A stretch of 64,000 nucleotides of DNA from Bufo bufo. Lineage: Eukaryota; Chordata; Amphibia; Anura; Bufonidae. Under the pieces are notes generated by a model. That model was not told where the DNA came from, ran no database searches, and saw nothing but the letters and a program-made list of their open reading frames with translations. Location: the NCBI RefSeq assembly GCF_905171765.1, contig NC_053393.1:62651371-62715370 (forward strand), read 5' to 3'. Made by a program: the position numbers and the translations under genes. Below are positions 1 through 10,690 of the stretch, one piece after another; position 1 is the stretch's first letter, and every line of letters starts with the position of its first letter.

Positions 1-1814
1 CTGTTTTGCTTTCCTGAACACCCCCTCTACACTTGGTTGACAGGACCATGTCTTCAGGTATAAAAGTATAGAAAGGAGTGTGATTGGAGACAATTCCAAT
101 CATGGACATTTAACCCCTTAGAAGCTGTAGTCAATTTCGACCACAGCATCTGAAAGGTCTTTTAATGGGGTCCACCTCCAACAGCTGAATAGCCCCCATG
201 TGACAAGATTGAGTGAGCCGTTTAGTTACTATGGCAGTTGGGAGTCTTGTTAAGGCTTCCAGGTCTGCATTGTAAAGTTCCCATTAGTATTTTATTGCAG
301 TGTATGGTAGAAGCAATACGACAATTACATGTGCATGCCCTGTTCAAGCAAACATTGTTGGTATTGTTGTGTCCAAAAATGCCCCATTAAACTATAAAAG
401 TATTTTTATTGAAAGGTTGCTTCACCTTCCAAAAAAGGGGGGATAAAAGTGTTCAAAAAGTTATTCACACCCCAAAATGGTATCAATAAAAAGTATAGCT
501 CGCCCCACAAAAAAATCTCTCACACAGCTCTATAGATTAAAATGTGAAAAATAATTTAAATTTTGAATTTTTTTAGGTGTTAACACAAGTAAAATTCTAT
601 GTTTTTATTGCTGTTATTTAACTCTCGACAGAATGAAGGTACTATGAATGCTTAGGGTACCATAAAACAAAGGCAAAGTCATGTTTTAATTTCCATTTCC
701 ACCCATTACTCATTTTCCAGCTTCCCATTGCATCAAATGGAACACTAAAGGATGGTATTAGAAAGTACAAGTTGTAGCGCTAAAAAAGGACCTGCATGGC
801 TATGTTAATGAAAGCATTAAAATGTATGGCTTTTGAAGGGCAGGATGTGAAAAACAAAAAGTAAAAAAAAAAAAATTGCTACATTGGGAATCGGTTAATA
901 TTTTTTGGCATATATATTACTATAGTCATAAATGTAATGTGATAAATAAAAATAAAAAAAGAATGAAAATCACCTAATGTCCATTTTAAACCATAATCTG
1001 CATAATTTTCTGTTACGACATAGGAAATAGTATCTACTGTATATATTTAACAACTTCCCGATTCTTCGATATGTGAAAGTTTTTGAAGCATGGAGCACCG
1101 TCTGTTTGGTGCTATGTCTGCTCAGCACACAGGTTTATTATGCCAATCCATTTAGTCCTACAGATGTTAATGTTTGCTAGCAAGGACAGATCCTGATTGA
1201 TGCTGTACGGAGATGCACTGTGGCTCTCAGTCCCCGCTCGCACCTCACACTTACAATTGTTTATTTAGTTGTACATTAATTGAGGTGCAGTAATTAACTT
1301 CATGCTTTTGGCAGTGAGGACTAATAGTATAAATAGCTAAGTACTCTTTTTTATATTAATGGTCCATAAATTTATAGAAAACATATGCATCATCTAATTA
1401 TACGCATGTACAAATTCATCATTTCTGAAGCAAAAGAACCAATTAAAATTACAGTAAAGGTCATAATGTATGGTACATCATATATCAAAAAGTTACATAA
1501 ATAAGGACAGTTTATGGAGTCGTCTGATATTGTCATAAAAGTCCCGTTCATTTATCATGCCGCCTAGATATCTGTAACTGTTGAATACAGTATGCACAGC
1601 TGGATTTACTTCTAGGCACAGTAGATCTGTGACTTTAGGTGACCATGGGTAAGGGCACCTTCCGAAGGGCTCATTTACATATAAAGACACTGAACAATAC
1701 AGGGGCCCAATGTGGGGGATCTACTTTTGAAATGGAATGGTTCTGCTTGTCATGGTCACTAGAATATCTTGTGGGTCTTTTCCTTCCTTCCTTAAACTTT
1801 GGTGCATTCAACAG
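1..1814. other. Unassigned AT-rich intergenic sequence
   Basis: No coding region, RNA gene or complete mobile element could be supported here. At about 113-155 there is an inverted motif (GTCAATTTCGACCACAGC followed by ATCTG). It resembles the motif at 43433-43462, so the first few hundred bases probably belong to a dispersed anuran repeat. The rest is AT-rich with short A-runs and TA-rich tracts. Open frames in this stretch are short and unrelated to any family I recognise. Confidence 0.5.
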
Positions 1815-2766
1815 TGGTGATGAGTGGCATAGGCAATATTGGTTTTGGTGATATTTTGCAAATTTTTCCATAATATTCGCAATAAATTCTGGAATTCGTG
1901 ATCTTCAGTCATTATTTTCGTGATTGCACAAATGACTAATGATGCGCATATTTTTTGCGCAATACATGCAACTTCACATTTAATCAGGTCTGAGTAGATA
2001 TTACTGATTGGTGCACTAAGTATTGTTGTGACATCACAGCACAATGTCTGTAGAATGTATGTATGGACAGCAGAGAAACAGTAATTCCTATCACACTACA
2101 TAACACCCTGCACTGGAATCAGCTACACTATATCACTATCTAACCTACACTGACTATCTCCCACTAACGATCTGTATTATATATATGAGCTAACTAACTA
2201 TCTAATGTAATTGTGTTGCCGCCATTCGGGGGGGGGGGGGCTGGGATGGGTGGAGGAGAGGGAGTGACGGGAGCGGCCGGAGGCGACGTTTACCGAGATG
2301 ACCACCATGGGGGGGGAATGGGTGATATTGCTTGGATAGACAGTGGGGGATCTGAGCTCAATGTAATGTGGAACTGAATAGGAAGTCTGCTAGTTTCTTT
2401 AAGGATGGATTATGTATTATATCTGTATTCCCCTCTTTGCTTAATGTGATATATAATGCATCATATCTGCTATGTTGGCAGAACCTGCTTTGATGTACTC
2501 AGACCCGGTATTGTCAAATTTTCCGGTTGTTTTTAATTGTGCGTTGCAAAGAAAAAAATTGAATAAATAAATTTAAATATTTTTTTTTAAAAAACTATCT
2601 AATGTAATTGGATAAGAAATATAGGATCCAGATGACAGCACAGAGCACAGCAATGTCACTGCTGTATATCTCAGAACTGCAAAAAAACTGCAGAAAATGG
2701 CTGCTGGGGAGGTTCTTATATAGTAAAAGGGTAGGCAACTTTCCTATTGGTTGCTTCATGTTAGTG
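1815..2766 (-). mobile_element. Non-autonomous hAT-like element, 3'-truncated, carrying an empty Harbinger site
   Basis: The left end (near TGGTGATGAGTGGCATAGGC) matches in reverse complement the right end of the element at 50544-54985. The internal stretches at 2040-2213 and 2600-2760 match the two flanks of the Harbinger insertion there. In this copy the sequence across CCCACTAACGATCTG (about 2160-2177) is uninterrupted, so it is a natural empty site. The copy is split by a retroposed LINE fragment at 2214-2592. It stops near 2766, where a different repeat begins, so one terminus is missing. No coding sequence is present. Confidence 0.7.
2214..2592 (+). mobile_element. 5'-truncated LINE-like retroposon with 18-bp target duplication
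   Basis: The segment is flanked by perfect 18-bp direct repeats, AACTATCTAATGTAATTG (2196-2213 and 2593-2610). This is typical of target-primed reverse transcription. It starts with a GC-rich part containing a run of 13 or so G residues near 2229. It ends in an A/T-rich tail with an AATAAATAAAT polyadenylation-like motif at about 2560-2592. No reverse transcriptase sequence remains, so the LINE clade is not assigned; an L1-like 3' end is plausible. Confidence 0.7.
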
Positions 2767-4416
2767 GAGTATTTGCGCCAATATATTTTACCTTTATTTA
2801 TAATGAAAATCCAAAATGTACACAAATTTGTAAAAAATCTGAATTTTCTAAATTACAATTTCATGTGAAGAGGCTCTTGGCTATGAAAATGAAATCGTAC
2901 AATTTTTCCAATAAAATTAGCCACAGATATTTAATTTTCACAAGGAGTTATAGGAGATGAAGAAGCCAACAATTTGTTACACATTTTCTCCCGAATATAT
3001 CAACACCCCATATCTGGTTGTAAACTACAGCTCAGGCACACTCCTTGGTCCTGAAGAGAAAAAACACCATGTGCATTTGAGACCTAGTTTAGTGATTTAT
3101 ACAGCACTGACCAACAGCTGCAAAGGCTCTGAGGTTAGGCTGGGTTCAGACCTGAGCGTATTTGATATGCGCGTTTAACGCGCGTTTTTTGCAATAGTAA
3201 ACGCGCGTTTGACGCGCGTTTGTGTGATTGACTGCAATGTCCTATGGCCACAAACGCGCGTCAAAACGCCCCAAAGAAGCTCAAGAACTTGTTTGAGCGT
3301 AGGGCGTTTTTCAGCGCGTTCAAACGCGCTGTAAAACGCTCAAGTGGGAACCAGGGCCATAGGGAAGCATTGGTTTTCATGTGTTGAGCGTTTTACAGCG
3401 CGTTTGAACGCGCTGTAAAACGCTCAAGTGTGAACCCAGCCTGAAAGAAAGAAAGAAACCCCAAAGATGTGACCCTACTTCAAAAACCACACCCCTCACA
3501 GAATTTACTAGGAGGTATAGTAAGCATTTTGACCTCACAGGTGATTTGGAAAAATGAATTCACTGCAGATGGTGCATAGTGAATATCGCAAGTTTTATAC
3601 AGATGCCATTTCAGTGCCCAGTATGTTGTGGCCAGCATACACCAGTGTGAAAAGAAAGTCCTCTTATTATTATGCCATGCTTCCTGGTTTTATAAACACC
3701 CTACATGTGACCCTAATCTTTTGCCTGGACATCCAACAGGGCTTAAGAGTACAAGAGCACCATGTGCATTTGAGGCGCATTGTGGTGAGTTACACAACTT
3801 GTGCAATGTAGAGACTGGAGTGAAATAATAAATGGAACCTCTAAGAAGGGACCTCTATTTTGGAAACTACACCCTCAACAGTATCCACTGGTTTTGCAAG
3901 TTTTCCACACAAACATCATTTGGATTTTGGAGCACAGATTATGCTGGAATGGTTTTCAGGTTCTACATTACATTTTCAGAGACCCTGAGGTATCAGAAAA
4001 AGAGGAAACTCCTTATAAATGACCCTATTTTGGAAACTATATGCCTCAAGTTATTTATCACCACACCCGTTATATTATTAGGCAGCTTCTACTGGGTACT
4101 AAAATGCCATAAATTTGGATGTAAACTGCTATTTGGCTCTTGCTGCACAGATTTTGATGGATTGGTTTACAAGCACTAAATTTCTTTCACACAATCTCTG
4201 CGGTAGTAGTACAGCCATTGTTAAGACCCATACATTTTTATTTTTCTCTTTACTGAGCTGGTTATGGGGCTTTTATTTGAGAGATGAGTTTTTATTATCA
4301 TTGATTCAATTTTGGGGTACATATAACTTTTTATCACTTTTTACTTTGCTTTATGGGAAGCAGGATTACGAAAAGGCAGCAGGTCTGCTATTGCTTTTTG
4401 GGGTTTTGGTTCTGCG
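2767..4416. repeat. Old anuran interspersed repeat, 'gaaactacaccc' family, copy 1
   Basis: The stretch shares many short blocks with 5088-6534, for example the AT-rich block around 2800-2870 with 5265-5340, and the phrase TTTTGGAAACTACACCC or close variants at about 3858-3875 and 5590-5610. The internal blocks recur loosely in tandem, each containing phrases such as 'accctaat', 'ttgtaaactgct' and 'gcatttgagg'. A MITE at 3138-3441 interrupts it. I recognise this as a high-copy anuran type of sequence but cannot name the family. No coding potential. Confidence 0.55.
3138..3441. mobile_element. Palindromic MITE with GGCTGGGTTCA termini
   Basis: The terminal inverted repeats are GGCTGGGTTCAGACCTGAGCG on the left and, read in reverse complement, GGCTGGGTTCACACTTGAGCG on the right (20 of 21 positions or so). 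The interior is full of self-complementary GCGCGTTT/AAACGCGC blocks and would fold into a long hairpin. The flanks are TTA (3135-3137) and TGA (3442-3444), compatible with a decayed 3-bp Harbinger-type duplication. No open reading frame belongs to it. Confidence 0.8.
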
Positions 4417-4424
4417 GTGTTCAC

Positions 4425-4918
4425 TAGTTCACCACGAAGCCGAATTCTCTCATGCTTTGTGGTAGCGAACCTATTTAACCTGAAATAATGTTAAAAAAAA
4501 ATCATACTTACTTGATCCATTTGCTCTTGATGGGCCGTCCGTTGCCACCTTGCTTGAAGATCTCAGCCAAAATCCTGCGCTTGGTCACGTATGATATCTA
4601 GCGCAAAATCTCACGGGTCACACCAGATTTTGCGCCAGATCTTCAAGCAATATGACGGTGGCCAGCCTGTCAAAAGCAAATGGATCAGGTAAGTATGATT
4701 TTATAAATGTTTTTTATTTGACACTGTCATTTATATCAGATGCCGCAATCATGTATGAACGCGGCATCTGAGGAATGCAATGACGGGAGCATTGCACTCA
4801 CTACTTACAAAGAAATGCGCTTCATGAAAAAATTATTAGTCACACTCACTAAGCAAATTTTTTTGTAAAATGCGGCGAAGCAGACAAATGGAACTTTTCA
4901 ATAATTTGCTCATCACTA
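4425..4918. mobile_element. Non-autonomous hAT MITE (494 bp)
   Basis: The ends are TAGTTCACCACGAAG on the left and GCTCATCACTA on the right, which are hAT-type termini (TAGTGATGAGC in reverse complement). The flanking 8-mers GTGTTCAC (4417-4424) and TTGTTCAC (4919-4926) agree at 7 of 8 positions. The interior holds inverted blocks (GATCTTCAAGCAA against TTGCTTGAAGATC) and the block CAGATGCCGCAATCATGTATG, which recurs in the related elements at 35685 and 57069. No transposase. Confidence 0.8.
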
Positions 4919-5087
4919 TTGTTCACTGTGTAGGAAAAATGACATGCTATCTTTATCCTTATTAAAGGGATGTCAATTTTATGTTTTTTTTTTTTCATTT
5001 CTGCATGATCATTTCTGAAAGCCATTTTTTTTTTTTTCTGTTGATAGTCTTGTTTACCATTTTGTGGTATATACAACTTTTTGTTCA

Positions 5088-6534
5088 CTTAACCCCTTAA
5101 GGACCTTGCCATTTTTCACCTTAAGGACCAGGCCATTTTTTACAAATCTGTGTGTCACTTTATGTGGTGATAACTTTAAAACGCTTTTATTTATCCAAGC
5201 CATTCTGAGATTGTTTTCTCGTTACATATTGTACTTCATGACAGTGGTAAATTTGAGTCAAAATATTTCATTTTTATTTATAAAAAAAAATACCAAATTT
5301 ACCAAAAATTTGAAAAAATGCGCAATTTTCTAAATTTCAATTTCTCTGCTTTTAAAACAGACAGTGATACCTCCTAAATAGTTATTACTTTACATTTCCC
5401 ATATGTCTACTTCATGTTTGGATTATTTTGTATATTACATTTTCTTTTTTTGGGACATTAGAAGGCTTAGAAGTTTAGGAGCAAATATTGAAATTTTTCA
5501 GAAAATTTCCAAAACCCAATTTTTAAGGACAAAGGTCTAAAGTCACTTTGTGAGGCTTACATAATAGAAACCACCCTTACATTGCCCCATTTTAGAAACT
5601 ACACCCATCAAGGTATTCAAAACTGATTTCACAAACTTTGTTAACCCTTTAGGTGTTCCACAAGAATTAAAGGAAAATGGAGATGAAATTTGAGAATTTC
5701 ACTTTTTGGCAGATTTTACATTTTAATCCATTTTTTCCAGTAACAAAGCAAGGGTTAACTGTTAAACAAAACTCAATATTTATTAACCTGATTGTGTAGT
5801 TTACAGAAATACCCCATATGTGGTTGTAAACTGCTGTACGGGCACACGGCAGGGCGCAGAAGGAAAGGAATGCCATTTGGTTTTTGGAAGGCAGAATTTC
5901 ACTGGGATAATTTTAAGTTGTCATGTCACATTTGAAGATCCCCTGATGCACCCCTAGAGTAGAAACTCCAAAATAATGATCCCATTTTGGAAACTGGCCG
6001 TTTTGGCGGTACTATTTTAGGGTACATATGATTTTTGATTGTTCTATATTACACTTTTTGTGAGGCAAGGTAACACAAAATAGCTGTTTTGGCACCATTT
6101 TTATTTTTTATTTACAATGTTCATCTGACAGGTTAGATCATGTTGTATGTTTATAGAGCAGGTTGTTACGGACGCGACAGATAACTTTTTTTGGTTGTTT
6201 GTTTCAGTTTTACATGATAAAGTATTTTTGAAAAAAGCCATAGTTTATTTTTATTTTTTTGGGCGACTGTCTTATGTAGGGGCTCATTTTTTTTCGGTAT
6301 GAGATGACGTTTGATTGGTACTATTTTAGGGTGCATATGACTTTTTGATCACTTGGTTTTACACTTTTTGTGATGTAAGGTGACAAAAAATTGCTTTTTT
6401 GACACTTTTTTTTTACGGTGTTCACCTGAAGGGTTAGGTCATGTGGTATTTTTAAAGAGCAGGTTGTTATGGATGCGGCAATACCTAATACGTCTACTTT
6501 TTTTGTTTATTTAAGTTTTACACAGTTTTCCATG
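5088..6534. repeat. Old anuran repeat beginning TTAACCCCTTAAGGACC, left part
   Basis: It begins with the self-complementary phrase TTAACCCCTTAAGGACC and continues with AT-rich blocks shared with the repeat at 2767. Two internal blocks recur: 'GGTACTATTTTAGGGTACATATGA' type (near 6007, 6320 and 8898) and 'AGAGCAGGTTGTTACGGATGCGG' type (near 6157, 6458 and 9025), so the unit is partly tandem. It is interrupted at about 6535 by a DIRS element and resumes near 8890. The TTAA start suggests a piggyBac- or Kolobok-like origin, but that is inference. Confidence 0.55.
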
Positions 6535-7083
6535 CGCCTCCCCAACGGCATAAACCGGAGGGTTACCCCGTCCCCAGGGACAGGAAACAATGTGGAGAAC
6601 CAACCTTTAAAAGCCTCCTCCCATGTTCTTTCTCCAGTTGTTTCCTTTCCCTCTGGGATGAAGTGGAGAACGAAGCAGGGTTTCTCTCCTGTTTTTTGAC
6701 AATATCATGCAGCCTAATACCTTTTTTTCTCCCTGGCCGGGTGTCAAGAGGGCTGCAGCAGGACGTCGGATGCTGGGGCAAGAGAGAGGCCCTTCCGACG
6801 TCTAGATATAAGCCCTGTGGTTCGCAGGCAACCCCGGGCGATGCGGTCTCCATTTGTGGCCTGCGTTGGAGGATGCCGGCAGCGCAAGACTTCCGGGCCG
6901 AAGTCTCATGAGATCCGGTCACGTGGGTGCACGCGCACAGTGTTGGCGTAGGTACCAAGTGACCAGGAAGTGAATCTTAAATGCCGGCTAGGGGCAGAGA
7001 ATAGCATCTGTCACGGCGAACAGCTAAGGGACCAGCAGGTCTATACCTACGGAACTGCCCTCAGAACCTCCAAAGGCCCTGAG

Positions 7084-7498
7084 CCCGGGAAAACCCAAGG
7101 TCGGGGAATTCTCTATTAAAAAGAAGTGTGCCATCTGCAGAAAACAGCTAGCGGGCCACTCCAAAAAGACACTCTGTCAAAAATGCGCAGATAAAGTAAT
7201 GGCGGAGGAAACACCGTCTCTAGTGGACAATCTGAGATCCATCATTAAAGAGGAAGTTACCTCAGCCATCGAGAAAAGGATAGCCTCCCTCCCACAGGCT
7301 CCCTCCACCTCAAAATCCGTTCCAGAGACTCCTCTGGAATCTGAATTTGATTTGGATGAAGGTGAAGTATCCTCAGATTCAGATTCGGATTTATCTGATG
7401 ATAATTCTGGGAGGCCCCTATGTTCAGTTGAAGATACTGACTCATTACTAAAGACTATTAAAGCGGCCATGAATGTTCAACAAAAATTCAGGACCTGA
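7084..7498 (+). pseudogene. DIRS Gag-like protein, partial
   Basis: The open frame carries a four-cysteine motif, CAIC at about 7129-7140 and CQKC about 40 bases later, which looks like a small zinc-binding ribbon. Next comes an acidic, serine/aspartate-rich segment (SSDSDSDLSDDNSG near 7370-7415). A methionine lies at 7199, but the cysteine motif is upstream in the same frame, so the true start is further 5'. The frame ends at a TGA at about 7496, directly before reverse transcriptase-derived sequence, consistent with an internal deletion. In DIRS elements this ORF is thought to be the nucleic-acid-binding particle protein. Confidence 0.65.
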
Positions 7499-7499
7499 G

Positions 7500-8560
7500 A
7501 TTAAAAATCCTGTCATTCTGGTCGTCACCGAAAGTCTCCTTCAGACAAATTATGACTATCCTGGGGCTGATGACTTCAACCATTCCCTCCGTCAAATGGG
7601 CACAGTTCCACAGCAGGCCCCTAAAATTTTTTATTTTATTAACCTGGAACAAAAGCTCCCTTTACCTGGACAGGAAAGTGTCACTCCCGTTTCAGATCAG
7701 AACGACTCTAATCTGGTGGTTAAAGAAAGATCACTTGACTCAAGGAGTCCGATGGAGACCGCAGAACCCAATTGTAGTCACCACCGACACGAGCAGTTTA
7801 GGTTAGGGGGCTCACTGCGGAGACCAGATTGTCCAGGGAGTTTGGAAGCAATTGGACCTTCCTATGTCAAACTTGAGGGAACTTCAAGCGATTTTACTGG
7901 CTCTAAAAGCCTTTCAATCAACCATACATCAAAAAGACGCAAAAATTTTATCGGACAACAGTACAGCAGTGGCCTATGTAAACAAGCAGGGGGCACGAGA
8001 AGCAAAAATCTCAGCCAGTCGACTTACCCTTTGTTCTCCTGGGCACAGGTATGGATAAACTCGACATCGGCAGTCCATCTCAGAGGAAAAGAAAATCTGC
8101 TGGCAGACTACCTGAGCAGACAACCCCTAAAGTCAGGAGAATGGTCCCTGAACATGAGGGTCTTTCAACTTCTGTGCGAAAGGTGGGGTACTCCAATCTT
8201 GGATCTTTTTACCTCCAGAGCGAACAGGCAAGTGGAACAATTATTTTCCCTGTCCTTTCGGGACAACCTAAACGGGGAGGACGCATTCTCGAATCCCTGG
8301 CCAACAGGCCTACTATATGCCTTCCCCCCTATATCTCTAATCCCCAGAACCCTAGCCAAAGTAATGGAGGACAGATGCGACTTAATCTTGGTAGCCCCAT
8401 TCTGGCCAAGGAGGACTTGGTTTCCCCTGTTGTTAAACCTAGCCAAAGGGAACTTCTTGACGCTTCCTCGAATCCCGGACATTCTCTTCAAGGCCCTGTC
8501 CATCATCCGGATGCCCGGCAGCTGACTCTGACTGCCTGGAGACAGAGCGTTCCCTCCTAA
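7500..8560 (+). pseudogene. DIRS reverse transcriptase/RNase H, 5'-deleted and frame-disrupted
   Basis: Three frames share the signal. The first part (about 7570-7806) ends with the RNase H opening motif TTDTSSLG followed by TAG at 7804-7806, where a tryptophan codon is expected before GAH. The same frame resumes with SNLRELQAILLALKAF and LSDNSTAVAYVNKQG (about 7865-7995), the RNase H core. A frameshift near 8040 moves the sequence to another frame with HLRGKENLLADYLSRQ, LDLFTSRAN, LYAFPPISLIP and LILVAPFWPRRTWFP (about 8080-8440), the conserved DIRS C-terminal block. A further shift near 8480 leads to HPDARQLTLTAW. The RT finger/palm motifs are absent. Function is lost. Confidence 0.8.
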
Positions 8561-8882
8561 GAGCTAGGGGTCTATCAGACGCGGTAATCAACACTCTTCT
8601 GTACAGCCGTAAGCCAATCACCTCAAAAATCTACCTTAGGATCTGGAAAGCCTTTTTGCGATTTTCAGAACATTGCTGGGATGCTTCAGAAAAAAACTGA
8701 AATTAAAACAATTCTAGAATTTCTCCAGAAAGGTCTTCAAAGGAGTTTAAGAGTTAGTACTCTGAAAGTTCAGGTAGCAGCCCTTAGTGCCTTTTTAGAG
8801 TCTAAGCTAGTGGAGGTACCTCTAATAAGACGCTTCCTTAAGGATGCCAGTAGGATGAAACCTACAGTCAGAACCATGGATC
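8545..8882 (+). pseudogene. DIRS tyrosine recombinase, N-terminal fragment
   Basis: The reading LLRARGLSDAVINTLLYSRK, then a frameshift in an A-run near 8690, then TILEFLQKGLQRSLRVSTLK and VQVAALSAFL, matches the SAM-like N-terminal domain of DIRS recombinases. This domain binds DNA ahead of the catalytic domain. The protein is cut off after about 110 residues, before the catalytic R-H-R-Y region, at the junction with the host repeat. It is therefore inactive. Confidence 0.7.
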
Positions 8883-8889
8883 AGGGGAC

Positions 8890-9365
8890 ATTTTCACTGG
8901 TACCATTTTGGGGTATATAATATTTTTTTATTGCTCAATATTACACTTTTTGTGAGGCTAAATGACCCAAAAAAAACATTTTTATTTATTTTTCTGGAGT
9001 GCTAGATCAAGTGATGTTTTTATAGAGCAGGTCATTACAGATGCGGCGATACCAAATTTGTGTATTTTTTGCTTCATTCTTTTTTTCAGTTATAAATGTC
9101 TTGATGAGGGGAAAGAGGTGCTTCTTTTACTTAATTTTTATTTTTATTTTTATAAAACACTTTTTTTTGTCTTATTAGGGGGGCTCAACTTTTTCATGTC
9201 TGATCCCTTCTACAATGCATTAAACAACATAATGTATTGTAATGCATTGGAACTGTCAGTATTGCACAGTTGCCTATGACACCCACACTGGAAAATCCCC
9301 TGCAGTGCCACCTCAGGACATACAGTATGAAGCCTTACATGGTGCTCATTGAAATTAAGAATTCA
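8890..9365. repeat. Right part of the repeat interrupted by the DIRS element
   Basis: The sequence resumes with TGGTACCATTTTGGGGTATA and the blocks 'TTACACTTTTTGTGAGG' and 'AGAGCAGGTCATTACAGATGCGG'. These match blocks left of the DIRS element at 6010-6180 and 6310-6480. The two sides are homologous in register, not a simple continuation, so some of the repeat was lost or this is the next tandem unit. Confidence 0.5.
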
Positions 9366-9830
9366 TTAAAGGGAATCTGTCACCTAGTTTTACCCTATAG
9401 AGCTGCGGACATGCACGGATAGATCTCCGCTAGCATGTTCGCAATATACCTGTCCCATAGGGCTGTGTGGTTTTATTTCGCTTTAAAAATTATTTTATTG
9501 ATATGTAAATTAGCCAAGTAAGGTGCCCAAGGTGTGGTTACTTACGGTTAGGGAGTCCAGCACCGCCCCCTGTGAAGGAGCCCAGCACGGCCTGCATCCA
9601 GGAATCTCCTCCTTGCTCAAGAAGTTACAGTGCCGTTATCTCGCGATGCGCGAGCTAGCACATGGGCAGTTCGTTCACTGAAGCTGATGCCAGTAAAGGG
9701 AACAAACACTTTGCCATCACTGCGCATGCGCCAGCTTGCGCATCGCGAGATTACGGCACTGTAACTGCATGAGCAAGGAGGAGATTCCTGGATGCAGGCG
9801 GTGCTGGGCTCCCACAAGGTCTCGTAAACC
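9366..9830. mobile_element. TTAA-type MITE, right end missing
   Basis: It begins TTAAAGGGAATCTGTCACC, close to the terminus of the complete element at 58876 (TTAAAGGGATTCTGTCAGC). The two also share 'CCTATAGAGCTG(C/A)GGACATGC', 'TGTGAAGGAGCCCAGCAC' and 'GCGCATGCGC' blocks. The internal arms (about 9590-9650 and 9720-9780, GTTACAGTGCCG with TCGCGATGCGC against its complement) are palindromic. The expected closing inverted repeat is not found after 9830, so the copy is truncated. Confidence 0.65.
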
Positions 9831-9844
9831 CACCTTACACATAG

Positions 9845-10232
9845 GAAGGAGAAAGTTCGTAATACTTATCACTACAAATTTCTGTGGATCATCCTCCTGG
9901 GAACCCAGTTATTTATCTTCTGAAAATCGAGCTTCCACTAACATCACGTCCTTTACCAGGTTTCTGGCCTGGACTCTGGAAGGAACATCACTTTCATTGT
10001 GAATAGGGCCAGAACTATTCATCTCCCTGGCGCATGAGCAGATTTCTTAATCTACCTCATATGCACGTGTGCCAGGGAGAAGAATAGTTCTGTTAATAAC
10101 CCAGGCTGGAAACCTGGTACACATTGACAGAAGCTGAAGAAGAGGAGCATCATGTCACCACATACTTGAGAAGATGATCCACACAACTTCAGGACAGTAA
10201 GTATTTTACAGACTTTCTCCTACAGGTGTGTT
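9845..10232. repeat. Palindromic MITE-like repeat
   Basis: The arms are inverted: GGAGAAAGTTCGTAATACTTA at about 9847-9867 with GTGGATCATC (9882-9891), against GATGATCCACACAAC (10163) and AGTATTTTACAGACTTTCTCC (10202-10222). Inner blocks (AGAACTATTCATCTCCCTGG and CCAGGGAGAAGAATAGTTCT, about 10010-10095) form a second hairpin. No target duplication was resolved. Confidence 0.5.
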
Positions 10233-10239
10233 CTGTGAA

Positions 10240-10690
10240 CTTAGAGTATTCCCATTTGGGACATTAATGGTCATTCTGGGACCTACTACTACAGTATCTC
10301 TAAAACGGTGCCCCCAAAGTGAAGGGGAGCAGACTGCCATTGTGTGGTTGCTTTCCATTCTTTGCTATGAGGCTTCTGAAAATAGCCAAGCAAGTTGGTG
10401 AATAGAGAGTAAGCCATGCCAGCACTGTCACCTCTACATATACAGCTATGGAATTCCAAAAAGAGCAGAGCCAGTGCTCAGCTGTTTTTGGAACTCCTAC
10501 AGTAGTTAATGGAGGATGGCCACGCATGCACAGCAACTTTCCCTTAACTATGGTGGCCCCATTCTGAACATAGGAGTGGGTCCCACTATGATAGGCAATT
10601 GGTGTCACAGATGGGAATAGCCATCAATGTTCCAGATGAGAATACACCTTTAATGACATTGATGTCCAGATGGGAATACCGTTTTAAGGT
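10240..10690. repeat. Palindromic MITE-like repeat with GTATTCCCATTTGGGACA ends
   Basis: The left end (TATTCCCATTTGGGACATTAATG, about 10247) pairs with TGATGTCCAGATGGGAATA near 10660-10680. A second partial copy of the right end lies at about 10605-10650 (CAGATGGGAATAGCCATCAATG). No coding sequence. Confidence 0.5.

Larger units (their letters stand above)
6535..8889 (+). mobile_element. Truncated, internally deleted DIRS-type retroelement
   Basis: The element holds the DIRS order: a cysteine-motif Gag-like protein, then reverse transcriptase/RNase H, then the start of a tyrosine recombinase. The left end (GTCCCCAGGGACAGGAAAC, about 6569-6587) looks like the inverted terminal sequence of a DIRS element. 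The reverse transcriptase catalytic region is missing: sequence jumps from the Gag-like end (about 7498) to the thumb/RNase H part. The recombinase stops near 8880, where the host repeat resumes, so the catalytic part and the right terminus are gone. It cannot move by itself. Confidence 0.8.

Noticed and set aside
6563..6958. Minus-strand open frame of 131 codons at the DIRS left end
   Set aside because: It reads antisense through the DIRS terminal and leader sequence, with no similarity to any domain I know.
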